Origin: Larix sibirica
Taxonomy: Eukaryota; Streptophyta; Pinopsida; Pinales; Pinaceae
Assembly (NCBI GenBank): GCA_004151065.3
Contig: NWUY0300105910.1
Coordinates: forward strand, 1 to 25,976
Reading direction: 5' to 3'
DNA length: 25,976 nucleotides
Below the pieces are notes generated by a model, which was not told where the DNA came from, ran no database searches, and saw nothing but the letters and a program-made list of their open reading frames with translations. This document shows positions 1 to 9,715 of the stretch, piece by piece. The number at the start of each line of letters is the position of its first letter. Positions within the stretch are counted from its first letter, which is position 1. Position numbers and translations under genes: made by a program.

Positions 1-990
1 AGATCAAAGCTCAACCAAATATTAACAAAAACTTAATGAAAGCTTTTTCTCTTGGTCTTTGTCTTTGATTAATTAAGTGATTTTCCAACATTTTATCTTT
101 TTGATACTTGCACACAATTACAATAAGACAAGCCTTCTTAAATCATTATAAATTCTATAATTCAAACGCAATAACCATGGCAATGAATAATAATTACAAG
201 AATTGTTGTAGAGGAGGGGAGAAGAGAATCTAGAATGATATAATCAAAAGATGACAAAAATAATGTTATACATGATCTTGCAACTTTGTCACTCGAGCCT
301 TGGTTCCTCTAGCCTCAACTACTGATAAAAATCTAACTTAGGACAAGGAAACAAATCATATATTCATAGTGGAGCCAAGAAGTGACTCAACAAACTAGAA
401 GGGAAAAATTTAAACTTGGAGAACAAATAGAGTTTTTCTCAAGAAGAGGATTATATGCCTAATGATGTTTTCCCTCTATCACACTGATGAACATTCTTTC
501 ATGAATTCTCACTTGATTTGAAAAAAAAATTTCATAGAATTCCACCTCCCTTTCACAAAATGAATAAAATTGTGTTTATAAAACAATTGAAATGTAGAAA
601 AATCTTGACGATGCAATTTACCTCCTTTTCTACAATCTATCCTTCTCCTAGTCTCTACTTCTCTCAATATCTCCTTCTTCCAATCTCTCCTTCTCTCAAT
701 ATCCCCTTCTCTCAATTTTCCTTAAACAATGATTTTTCTTTCATACCAAATGGATTTTCAGTGCGCGTGTAGAAAAGGGGGGAAATGCAAAAAAAAAAAA
801 ACCAGTATGTACGCCGCTTAAGTGATGTATTAGTTGATGTCAGAAGATTATTTTTTCCCAAATGCCGCTTAAGCGACATGTGTCGAAGCCAAACCCAAAA
901 TTTCAACTAAAATTTTCGCATGTTCGACTTCATTTTGACGTTAGGAGTCAAACGTTAGTGGAAACGTCGAATTTGAGGTCCAAATGTAGT
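1..990. other. AT-rich non-coding stretch
   Basis: I see no coding sequence that can be supported. Short open frames on both strands are unstructured and overlap one another. The stretch holds a pyrimidine-rich tract (634-722), an A-run near 790, and two copies of GCCGCTTAAG (813-822 and 864-873); the second lies in a 10-bp palindrome, CGCTTAAGCG (866-875). It ends where the LINE reverse transcriptase reading begins. Confidence 0.6.
634..722 (+). repeat. pyrimidine-rich imperfect tandem repeat
   Basis: The strand is almost pure C/T, broken by AATAT and AATCT. The phrase CTTCTCTCAAT recurs about three times at uneven spacing, giving a degraded short-period repeat. It could be a decayed microsatellite or a polypyrimidine tract. 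Nothing beside it suggests a splice site or a promoter. Confidence 0.5.
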
Positions 991-997
991 AGTGTAT

Positions 998-1516
998 AGA
1001 TCCATTTCTCCTTGCAATCTTATTTATATATTCATCTCAAAGGTTATAGTGAATAGGATCAAAGGTATGCTATCTTCCTTCATTTCTGAAGAACAATTTG
1101 GGTTTTTATCCAATAGACATATACATGATGTTGTTGGATCAGCTAAGGAAGGCATCCATTCCATTATGATAAATAAAATTCATGTTGTTGTCTTAAAAAT
1201 TGACTTGTCGAAATATTATAACAAATTCAACTGGACTTTTCTCGAGATAGTCCTTCTTTCATTGGGTATGGGATTGAAAACAGTTAATTAGCTCCTAGGA
1301 TGTGTCTCCCCCAAATGTTTTTCTGTTCTTATGAATGGAACTCCTTTAGATTCTTCGGAGCTAGAAGAGGTATTAGACAAGGTTGTTCTCTTTCCCCCTT
1401 TTTTTCATGTTGATTGAGGAAGGTTTAAGTATATTAATTGTTTTTTCCAAGTGTTCAGGTAGACTAAAAGGAATAAAAGGGGCAGACCATATCACTTTGA
1501 CTCACCTCTTTTTCAT
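998..1516 (+). pseudogene. LINE copy 1 reverse transcriptase, N-terminal half
   Basis: The frame 992-1291 reads SKVIVNRIKGML, then EEQFGFLSNRHIHDVVGSA and LKIDLSKYYNKFNW, which are the finger and palm blocks of plant LINE RT (the usual form is Q.GF..GR.I.D and the Asp of KIDLSKAYD). After a frame shift near 1290, RRGIRQGCSLSPFF follows (about 1360-1400), the expected next block. The reading then stops at THLFFI, just where the F-x-D-D active site should come. The domain is recognised with confidence; the product cannot be functional. Confidence 0.85.
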
Positions 1517-2600
1517 TAGATTTCCCATGGGGGAAGATTGATTCTCATAAAATACGTCCTTGAGAGTATTCGTATCTATTGGTTATCTCTTGCACATGTA
1601 CCTAAAGGAATTCTTAATAAAATCCAGAAAAATGCTTTAGTTTTCTATGGACTGGTAAAAACGAAAAGAAGGTATACCAATGGTTAAATGGTCTAACTTG
1701 GAAAGACCAAAAGAATGTGACAGTTGGGGCTTTAAAAGCATATTTTTATTTGGTGAAGCTTTGGCAGGTAAGAATTTATTGATACCTCTCTTTAATAATG
1801 GTTTATGAGGAAAGATAGTGAGGGAAAAATATTTTAAGGATCTATCTATATAGGAATGGATAAGACTAGAACATAAATATTTCAAAAATGCATCTAATGT
1901 CTACATAGGATTGTTACAAGCCTTCCCTCTATTAGGTAGTTGGGTGAATTAGAAAATAGGATGAGGGAAAAAATTGAAGATCTGGTAGGACCCATGGATT
2001 GGCACCCCTGAAAATTACAAACTGTCGAAGGGGTTGTTGACAATTCTTCAGGAAAATGGAATATTCTTTATGGCTGAAGCAAGAACATATTTAAATCTAA
2101 GAAGTTAGGTTCAAACCTAGGTTTAACTTAATGAATTAAATTCGCATGGTGACAATGATATTGAATGGAACAATTAATTTACTACTCTTTCACATAATGC
2201 AATATGTTTACAAGACATAGATGATGAACTGAGGTGGACATGGAATCGAGCTACTAGCGTTCTTATCACCAAGCTGGGATATGAGGCTCTTGATTTTGTA
2301 GATATGTTAGTTGAAAGATTATGGTTTTGGTCACACATCTAGAAATATCAATGTCCATTAAAGACTATTTTTTATGCTTGGCATTGTCAAATAGAATTCT
2401 CACTTGGGAAAATGGGAAAAAAAGGAATTGGAATGGCCTAAATTGGTGTATTCTCTGTAAAGAAAGTGATGAATCAATTGATCATATTTTAGTTACATGT
2501 CATTTTCACATCAGGTATGATAGGATGTTTTACAATCTCTACACTGTCCCAGATCCTAGAACAAACCAAATCTTATTCAATGTTTGGAAGCCTGGGAAGT
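1517..2600 (+). pseudogene. LINE copy 1 post-RT region and zf-RVT
   Basis: From about 1525, in shifting frames, the sequence resumes with GGRLILIKYVLESI and WGFKSIFLFGEALAGKNL, typical of the LINE region after the RT palm. The frame 2321-2602 has the zinc-binding signature WCILCKESDESIDH followed by VTCHF, that is Cys-x2-Cys ... His ... Cys, diagnostic of the plant zf-RVT domain. At least four frame changes and several stops break it. Compared with a complete element, about 0.5 kb of RT is missing between this part and the one before. Confidence 0.8.
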
Positions 2601-2807
2601 AGACTCAGAAAATAGAAATTCCCAATCTCTTCCATGCTATGTTTTGTGGATCTTATGGTAACCATAAACAAATTAAGTTTTGAATATAAATCATGGGAAC
2701 CAATTTTAGTGGCACACAAAATTAGATGTTTATTCAAGGAGGGTCAAAAGACAAAACCTAAGAAGAACTGCAGAATTATAAAACAACCATTCATAAACCG
2801 GAATATG

Positions 2808-3267
2808 ACCAGGGTATATTTTGATGGTGCCTGCCAAGGAGATTCGTCTATGTGCAGCACATAATAAATTATTTAACTCTTGAACAATCATTTCTATACA
2901 TTAAAATTTGGTGTAGGAAGGGGTACTAACAATAGAACAGAGCTTTGTGCCCTATGGATTTTATTGAAATGTGCATTGGATATTAATTTGAACACTCTCC
3001 AAGTGTTTGATGACTCCAAATTGTTGATGGACTGGTGTAATGGAATTTGTCAAATTACAACTACAACTACTACCTTTTCTCCAATGTATTGGAGAATCAA
3101 TATTAGGTTATGAGCATCTCACATTTGGAGACTTATATAGGGAATTAAATCGGAAGGTAGGTAGGATCTCAAAAGAAGCTATTTTACTAAAGGATGGAGT
3201 GTTGGTAACACATGAATTCAGAGGGGGAGAGGAGTTTCCACCCGTCATTTTTTCCATCTACTATTGA
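2808..3267 (+). pseudogene. LINE copy 1 RNase H domain (RVT_3 type)
   Basis: This is a C-terminal RNase H domain that would remove RNA from the DNA/RNA hybrid. It spans three frames. Visible motifs are YFDGACQG with the first catalytic Asp (about 2815), NNRTELCALW with the catalytic Glu (about 2930) and QVFDDSKLLMDW with the second Asp (about 3000). The last motif, normally KADxLSKE, reads KVGRISKE, so the fourth acidic residue is replaced by Gly. The frame ends at TGA 3265-3267. Family assignment is firm and inactivity is clear. Confidence 0.8.
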
Positions 3268-3310
3268 TTTAGAAAACTTTTATTTTGTCTCTATCTTTCT
3301 ATTAATAAAT

Positions 3311-3481
3311 AGTTTTTGGGTCTACTATCCTTGACTGGATCTTCTTCTTTTTTTGTGACTTGAAGTAGTTTGGAAGATAGTTTTATCTTGAGAAATAGAT
3401 TTTTGGTCTCCTATCCTTGCTTGGATCTGTTTTTTCTGTGAATTAAAGAAGTTTGGAAGATAGTTTTATCTTGAGAGATGG
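3311..3481 (+). repeat. 86-bp imperfect tandem duplication in LINE copy 1 3' region
   Basis: Two head-to-tail copies (3311-3396 and 3397-3481) share TTTTTGG-TCT-CTATCCTTG, then the 20-base core GTTTGGAAGATAGTTTTATC and CTTGAGA. They differ at scattered bases and small indels. They lie just after the RNase H stop, so they belong to the 3' untranslated part of the LINE or arose there after insertion. Confidence 0.8.
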
Positions 3482-3607
3482 AAATATTTTTTGTATTAAA
3501 AGGTCCATTGACGCTTAAATCAGTATTGAGCCATGAAGTTGTACATGTATATTTTGATTTCACCTCGAAATAGAAAATATAATATATTTTCTTCTCAGGG
3601 AAAAAGA

Positions 3608-3624
3608 TAATAATAATAATAATA
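3608..3624 (+). repeat. (TAA)n microsatellite
   Basis: Five to six TAA units follow GATAA. The run may mark the 3' tail of LINE copy 1, since some plant LINEs end in short simple repeats, or it may be an independent microsatellite. No flanking duplication supports the first reading. Confidence 0.6.
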
Positions 3625-3783
3625 GAGAATAAAGATTATTTATTTATTTTAGTTCATGATAGTTTGTTGGAAGATATGGAGCATCTAAATTTTTTTCGCA
3701 AGACTAGGGTTTGGTTCTTCGAACCGCATACCTAGCTTTTCAAGAGAACGTTGTGCTAGACTTCCTAGCCTTCTTTTCTAGGG

Positions 3784-5647
3784 TTGAATATCGAAGACAA
3801 TGACGAGCTACTGGAATATTCTCTTGATCCCGTGGAGGGAGAGAATATATGTGATGTTCCATTTGGAAGGAAGGTGGCATACTGGGATATTGTCGAAGAA
3901 GGATACCTAGGGGAAGGGCTAACGCAAGAGGAAGTAGTTGGATATGTTGGTAGGCCTTTTTTGTCGTATTTGAGGAGCAATTTTTCCCCAACCTGGAACC
4001 TCCAAGATCGGTGCCAGAAATGGACCAAGAGTATCATCATTTGTCATGGTCCCCAGCATGCCAGTTATTTTCCCAACCCTCTATGGCTTGGTTCCCGCCT
4101 TTAGGTATAGGCCCTTTCCTAGAAGAACCTAACCTTCATGGAAAACATGTTGTTTCCCTCTTCTCTATCGCAAAGCCTTTTATTCATTTTTCTTCATAGA
4201 TTGGTAGTTTTGGCACTCTTCCCCAAAGTGTGTATTTTCCAGGAGAAGTTCCTTTGGACCCAAATTCCTTTCTCACATTTTATGGTGGCTCCATAGCTCA
4301 TATAGGAAGTATTTTTGGTGGATTCTCCCAAACACAGTCTTCCCATTCCAAATGGGGAGTATTCCCTAGCCCTAAGGCTCAGAATCCTACAAGGGGGAAG
4401 GAAGCCTCTAAGACACAAAAGCAGTGCACAATTTCATATTCAAAAGGAAAGGGAAGTGTCGAAAAGAAAAAAATGCATTAAGTCAAAGGGAAAGGCTGTT
4501 AAATTAGTCTTAGGCAATGATATTCAACTTCACAACATGGTGTCTATGGTGGAAAAAGACATCATTGGAAGGGTCTAAGGGAATTTCTTTGGAGTAAAAA
4601 CCCTTAAGGAATGGGATGCACATTCATGGGGGCAAAAGCTAGGATATCTTATGAAGGTTCTTGTGTTGGCAAAGGGTTGGTTTTATTTCTTGTTCAAGGA
4701 CATAGGAGATGCTCATTGGATTTTTCAAAGGAAATAGTGTATCAAGTATGCATTGATGACACTCAAATTGTGGTCCCCATTGTTCGATGCTAGTCGTGAA
4801 AGACTAGACATTACTCCTATTTGGGTTTGCCTTCTAGGTCTACCCCTTAACTATTGGTCTCCAAAGGTATTTAGGCACATCAAGAATTCTTTGGGAGAAT
4901 TTCTCGAAGTGGATATGTATTTCAATTCATCGAGTGAAATGTTTGTGGCAAGGATTTTGGTTAGGATGGATATTATATGGGCTAGAGAAGAAAACGAGAT
5001 TGAAAGGGGCTCTAGCGTTCCTTCCCAAAGGTTGGATTATGAAGGAATCCACTTTTCGGTGCCATCGATGCCATCCGTATAGAAATATAATTGCTCATTG
5101 TCACTTTCCTTTTAGGACGAAGTCCAACTCGATCTCTCCTAGAGATTTAAACAAGCATCCTCACTCTATTGGAAGGGTGGAAAAAGTTGGGTCAGCTCCG
5201 AAGGTTCGAAGGTTCGAAGCGATTCGTAGCGTAATAAAGGAGAATGAAAAAGAGTCGAAACCCTTTCCCAATACGAGTTATTTCCTTGTTTTAGTGTAGC
5301 CTATGGGACCTATTCTTCCCTCGAAGGTATTATTGCAAACAGAGATGAAAGGATGCCAAGATGTGATCGGGGATGAACATGCGGATGTTTCAGCTCCATC
5401 CCCTTCTACTTATTTGTATTCTTGCTCTCCCTTTCAAGAATTGTCAAGTGCTCAGCAGTCCATTCCTCCTTTTCTTGTGGGTTCCATGGAATCTCTTTCC
5501 CTTTTACCTCCCTTAAGCATGGCATCATGCCTTAGTATTTGGGAGGATTTTGTGACCTCGAAGCCTCTAGGCTCTATTAAGTCAAAATATACAAAGGACT
5601 CGAAAGATGATGCGGTAAGATATAATCTGATGCATAGGAAGGATTAG
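3784..5647 (+). pseudogene. LINE copy 2 ORF1 (DUF4283 and CCHC-like zinc knuckle)
   Basis: ORF1 proteins of plant LINEs bind the element RNA. The N-terminal frame 3784-4104 opens NIEDNDELLEYSLDPVEG and is acidic. Around 4640-5000 the reading LVLAKGWFYFLFKD, then ITPIWVCLLGLPLNYWS and LGEFLEVDMYF, is the DUF4283 region followed by its usual linker. At about 5056-5105 a zinc knuckle reads CHRCHPYRNIIAHC: the three Cys are kept, but the His expected at position 9 is Asn and the preceding Gly is Arg, each a single-base change. A Ser/Pro-rich tail follows (5303-5647). Several frame shifts break it. Domain assignment is confident. Confidence 0.8.
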
Positions 5648-5859
5648 AGCGAAGCTAAAAAATATTGTGGGGGTTTGGGGTCAAATATAGGAAATCTCTT
5701 TATGGGGAGGGGAAGAGGTCGTACATCAAATTTTTCAAAAGCCCGGGATAAAGCTAGGGCTAATATGGAAGCTGGTAAACAATCTTCTATTGGCGGGGTG
5801 TTTAGAGTAGCGAAAGCCCTAGTTAGGGTTTGCAAATGAAAACTCTCTTTTTTCAATTG

Positions 5860-6550
5860 AAAGGGTATAGCGAGACCATCCAAAAAATCGTTGCTCAAGA
5901 GATTGGTTGACTCCAAATCTCCAGATATCATTCTACTGCATGAAATATTGGGAGAGGGGGACATTTTTGTTAAAACCTTGGAGGTAATTTTCAAAGGTTG
6001 GACCTTTGTGGCCTATGATGTAAGAGGCTAGTATGGAGGCTTGGAAACTAGTTGGAATCCTAAGTCAATCTAGATCAATAGTACTTAGGGTTTGAATTCA
6101 GGATTGGAAATTGAATTTCTCTCATAAGATTTAGGCATGGAGCTCTTAGTCCTTAATATCTATGGTCCTTATGTGGAAAGGTTTCCTCTATGGGATGAAT
6201 TGATGAGGATTTCATGAGCTCTACATCTATTATATTGGGTGGTGACCTCAATTTATCGTTGGGTCCTTTTTAAGTTTGGAGTCTAAAGGCCTCGGTGTAA
6301 TCCCTCTCGAACTATTTTATTCATGAGTTTGAGGAAAGGGGTCTCTTGGATATCAATCCTATTAGGTTAAAGTCGAGTTGGATAAATAAGAGGATTGGGG
6401 AATACCGTATAGCCAAGATTCTTGATCATAGGTTTATGGTTTATAAAAATCTTGTGGAGAAAGTCGTAAACTTGAGGAAATGGGTCAGCAATGGTGGTGA
6501 GTCCTACCGCTTTCTGATTGTTCTGGAGATCAAGGGAGGGGGTCAAAATC
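5860..6550 (+). pseudogene. LINE copy 2 AP-type endonuclease (EEP)
   Basis: The enzyme would nick target DNA to prime reverse transcription. Motifs in order are SPDIILLHEILGEGD (about 5920, with the metal-binding Glu), ELLVLNIYGPY (about 6140-6170), GGDLNLSLG (about 6238-6265, the GDxN pair) and a terminal GGESYRFLIVLEI (about 6497-6530). The last is normally S-D-H plus a hydrophobic stretch. Here the catalytic Asp and His are Tyr and Arg (codons TAC and CGC), each one base away. Frame shifts and stops occur throughout. The order and spacing make the family assignment strong. Confidence 0.78.
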
Positions 6551-6889
6551 GAGCAAGCCCCTTAAAATTTAACTTGGTATGGTTAAAGGAGGAATAATTT
6601 GTTTCTATGATGTGAGATCTATGGACTCCTTTTGACCATGTTTCACATGCCTCGGCTTTTGCTCATTTCGCTGAACATTTAAAAAATCTGAAGCATGCTA
6701 CCAATGGTTGGGCTCATTAGAAGAAGTTGAATTATGAGAAGGCCCTTAAACCTGTGGAAGATTCTCTTCAGGCCATTTATGATTCTAAATGGGGTGGATT
6801 TCTGTCAAATTAAAAAAAATACTCTCTCATCCAATTGGAAAACAAATGAAGAAATCTATTAGAAGAACAAGAAGCAGCATGAAGATTGA

Positions 6890-8960
6890 AAAGAAGGGTA
6901 CTATGGATCAAGTGTGGGGATGAAAAAAATAAAACATTTCAAGCCTGTGCCAAGGGTCATAGTATAATGAATACTATTTGGAGTCTATCTGAACAAGATG
7001 GAGCAGAGGTATCCTCTTTTGAAGGATTGGCTAGTTTGGGAAAGAATCATTTTTAGTCTTTTTTTAAGGCTCATGAAGATTCCTCAATTGTAGAAATCAT
7101 TAGGATAGCTCAAATTTTTATGAGTTTTGTCAATGAAGATGATAATAGAGATCTAATGGATGAGATAATAGAACAAGAGTTGATTGAGGTGCTACACATT
7201 TTTCAAAGGGACAAGAGCCCTGGGTCGGATGGATGGCCAATCAAATTCTTTCTTGTGATGTTTGAGGTGTTGGGGGGCGATTTATTAAAGGTGGTTGAAG
7301 AATCTCATATGACAGGAAAGGTGCTAGCCTCTTTCAAAACAAAATTATTGCTCTTATTCCAAAAGGATATAATCCTATATCCTTTGATGAGTTTAGGTCG
7401 ATCTCTCTACAGTGGCATTTACAAAGTAGTGGCCAAAATTATTACCAAATGCATCAAGTTCATCCTCTCCAAGTCTATCTCCTATGAGCGATTTGGTTTC
7501 TTGGAAGGGAGGAAGATCCATGAAGTGATTGGGGTGGCTCAAGAAGGGATGCACAACATCAAGACAAGAAATTCCAAAGGAGCTATGATTAAAATTTATC
7601 TCTCTAAAGCTAATGATCAGGTAAATATGATCTATATCAAACTCCTATTAACTCATTTATGGTTCGAGGTACCCTTCATCCATTGGTTCATGAGTTGTAT
7701 CACATCGATCTCCTTTGTAGTTACAATTAATGGGGTGGCCTCCTCATTCTTTCGTGCATAAAAAGGGTTACGTCAAGGATGTACACTCCCTCCTCTCCTT
7801 TTTTTGTTGGTTGTTGAAGGTTTAAACTGATCATTTGAAGAATCTAAAAGAACATGAGGATTTAAGGGCACTCATATTTCTCAGGATCTGTTTATCTCTC
7901 ACCTACTCTTTGTAGATGACATTCTAATTTCTTGCGATGTCTCTCGAAAAGATCAGGATACATTGGACAATATGCTAGCTCACTTTTTTTGCACTAATGG
8001 GATGCAAATAAATGAAAGGAAATATACAATATCTTGTCTAAGCATGGATGAGAATGACTTGATATATTGTTAGGGCCTTTTCACATTCTCGATGGTTGAT
8101 TTGGATGCGGGGATAAAATATTTGGGTTTCCATTTAAAACCCAACAATTATCAGAAAAAGGACTGGATGTGGTTGATTTCAAAATTGGAGAAAATATTAT
8201 AGATATGGAATCACAAATGTCTCTCTAGGGTAGGAATATTGGGCCTGGTCAAGTCGATTCTGGAGGCAATTCCATTTTAGTATATGCATTTAGCATGGAT
8301 TCCAAAGGCATTCTGGAAAAATCCCTACATTTATGTTTCAAGTTTTTGTGGAGAGGTCACAAGGATCATTTTTTTGTGCCTTGGGTAAGATGGGAAAGAA
8401 TAGATATACCAAAATCCCTTGGTAGATGGGGTTTAAAAAACATATTTATTTTCTCAAAATATCTAGCGGCCAAAGGAGCTTGGAGGCTTTTGTATACTAA
8501 AATTTTATGGACCACAGTTGTCAAACATAGGTATATTTCTCCTACTTCCTTTGAAGATTGGATTTGGTCTCCCTCCAAAAGGTAGGTAGATGTATCCATC
8601 ATCTATAAATAAATCATTCAATCTTTTGATGTCATTGGAAATGGTCTAGCATGGAGAATTGGAAATGGTAGAATTTTTAGGATTGGTTTGTATCCCTGGC
8701 TGGGAAGTAGATGCAAACACCTTCTGCCACCATCCCTCCTCAATTCTATTCAAGATTGAGGTTTCCTTTATTTAAATCAAGTAGCAGATCCTTTATCCAC
8801 CACCTTTGGAGTCAAGGGTGGATTCGACTTGATATCTTGACCTTTCCATTGAAGAAGGTTATTTATGGAATTCTTACACAAAATCTCTCCAGGAAGCTCA
8901 TATTCGTCTAACAAATAGGGAAGATGAATTGATCTGGGTGTTAGTCCTAGAGGCATTCTA
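6890..8960 (+). pseudogene. LINE copy 2 reverse transcriptase and post-RT region
   Basis: From about 6890 (RRVLWIKCGDEN-like reading) the RT approach leads to DKSPGSDGWPIKFF (about 7210), SYERFGFLEGRKIHEVIG, KGLRQGCTLPPLLF (7762-7805) and the active-site block LLFVDDILIS (Val-Asp-Asp at 7912-7920). From 7120 to about 8305 the frame is unbroken by indels and is spoiled only by stops. A shift near 8305 moves the rest to the frame of 8295-8900, which reads FKFLWRGHKDHFFVPWVRW, GRWGLKNIFIFSKYLAAKG and NGLAWRIGNGRIFRIGLYPW. The post-RT reading ends near 8960. Stops are TAA, TAG or TGA where homologous LINEs have Gln, Arg or Trp. Confidence 0.85.
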
Positions 8961-9715
8961 AGTTTGTTTCTTATAATTGCGCATAGGAATCAATAGATTT
9001 TCTTGTTGTTTGTTGGTTTTTCTTTTTTGAGAATAAACATTAGAATAAAAACTTTTGTAACTTGTTTTAATTGTCACATAAACAAACAGATATTCATATA
9101 CATGTGGAGAATGGTGGGCATAACTTCTAACATTACAGAAAAAGACATATGTGTGGGTGTATGGATGGCAATGAGCAAAGATACTGTTTAAAGTAATTCT
9201 TTATCCCATATAAAGAAAATGTATCGAGCAAACAGAGAATTCAGTAGTTGATAAACAATGATAATTGCAAAGAAAATGCAAATCATAAATATTAACTTCA
9301 AGTCACGTATATAATGAATATTTCAGAACATATGAATCTGAAATATAACATTCATCACAGCGTTTGGACCAGACATCAGATAGAAAATTGTCCCAATAGG
9401 ATTTGCATTATAATTTATCAACTATAGAAAAGTGAAAGAGGTGCAAATACAATAGAAAGAAGTATTGACTGTATATATATATCAAAAGCTCTAAATTCCC
9501 ATACTCATCATAACATAAACTTGCAATGTTCATAGACAATTCTTTATTAGACAAAATCCTTCAAAAGTTAAACTTCTTGCAAAAAGAGTCAGCCTTCTAT
9601 AAGTGGTCATTTATCCTATTTATATCCTTCTAGGCATTACATAATAAAATTTAGTTATAAAACACATTTACTTTGTTGTTAAAAAAATGGTTTTAACTGA
9701 AACTCTTTTTTAAAA
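8961..9715. other. AT-rich non-coding stretch between LINE copy 2 and the minus-strand pseudogene
   Basis: No protein reading of any LINE continues here and no gene is visible. It holds a short (TA)n run near 9474-9484. On the minus strand it would be the 3' flank of the pseudogene. I compared it by eye with 13003-13980 and saw neither a direct long terminal repeat nor a clear terminal inverted repeat. Confidence 0.5.

Larger units (their letters stand above)
998..3600 (+). mobile_element. LINE copy 1: degenerate RNase H-bearing plant non-LTR retrotransposon
   Basis: Read across frames, the plus strand gives the ordered domains of a plant L1-like element: RT, post-RT region, zf-RVT zinc-binding region, then RNase H. 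The copy is 5'-truncated, starting at the RT block that reads RSISPCNLIY. ORF1 and endonuclease are absent. A deletion near 1517 removes the part of RT with the catalytic Asp-Asp pair. The 3' region carries an 86-bp tandem duplication and a short (TAA)n run at 3608-3624 that may be the tail. No target-site duplication was found, so both ends are approximate. The element is dead. Confidence 0.85.
3660..8960 (+). mobile_element. LINE copy 2: near full-length but broken non-LTR retrotransposon
   Basis: Ordered plus-strand remains of ORF1 (DUF4283 plus zinc knuckle), AP-type endonuclease, RT and the post-RT region cover about 5.3 kb, a normal length for the 5' four-fifths of a plant LINE. The reading stops near SPRGILS at about 8960, before zf-RVT and RNase H. 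Those two domains occur alone at 13985-15004 on the same strand, beyond a 5-kb segment with an opposite-strand pseudogene. The 5' end is not defined by any motif. Catalytic residues are lost in the endonuclease and many stops are present, so it is dead. Confidence 0.85.
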
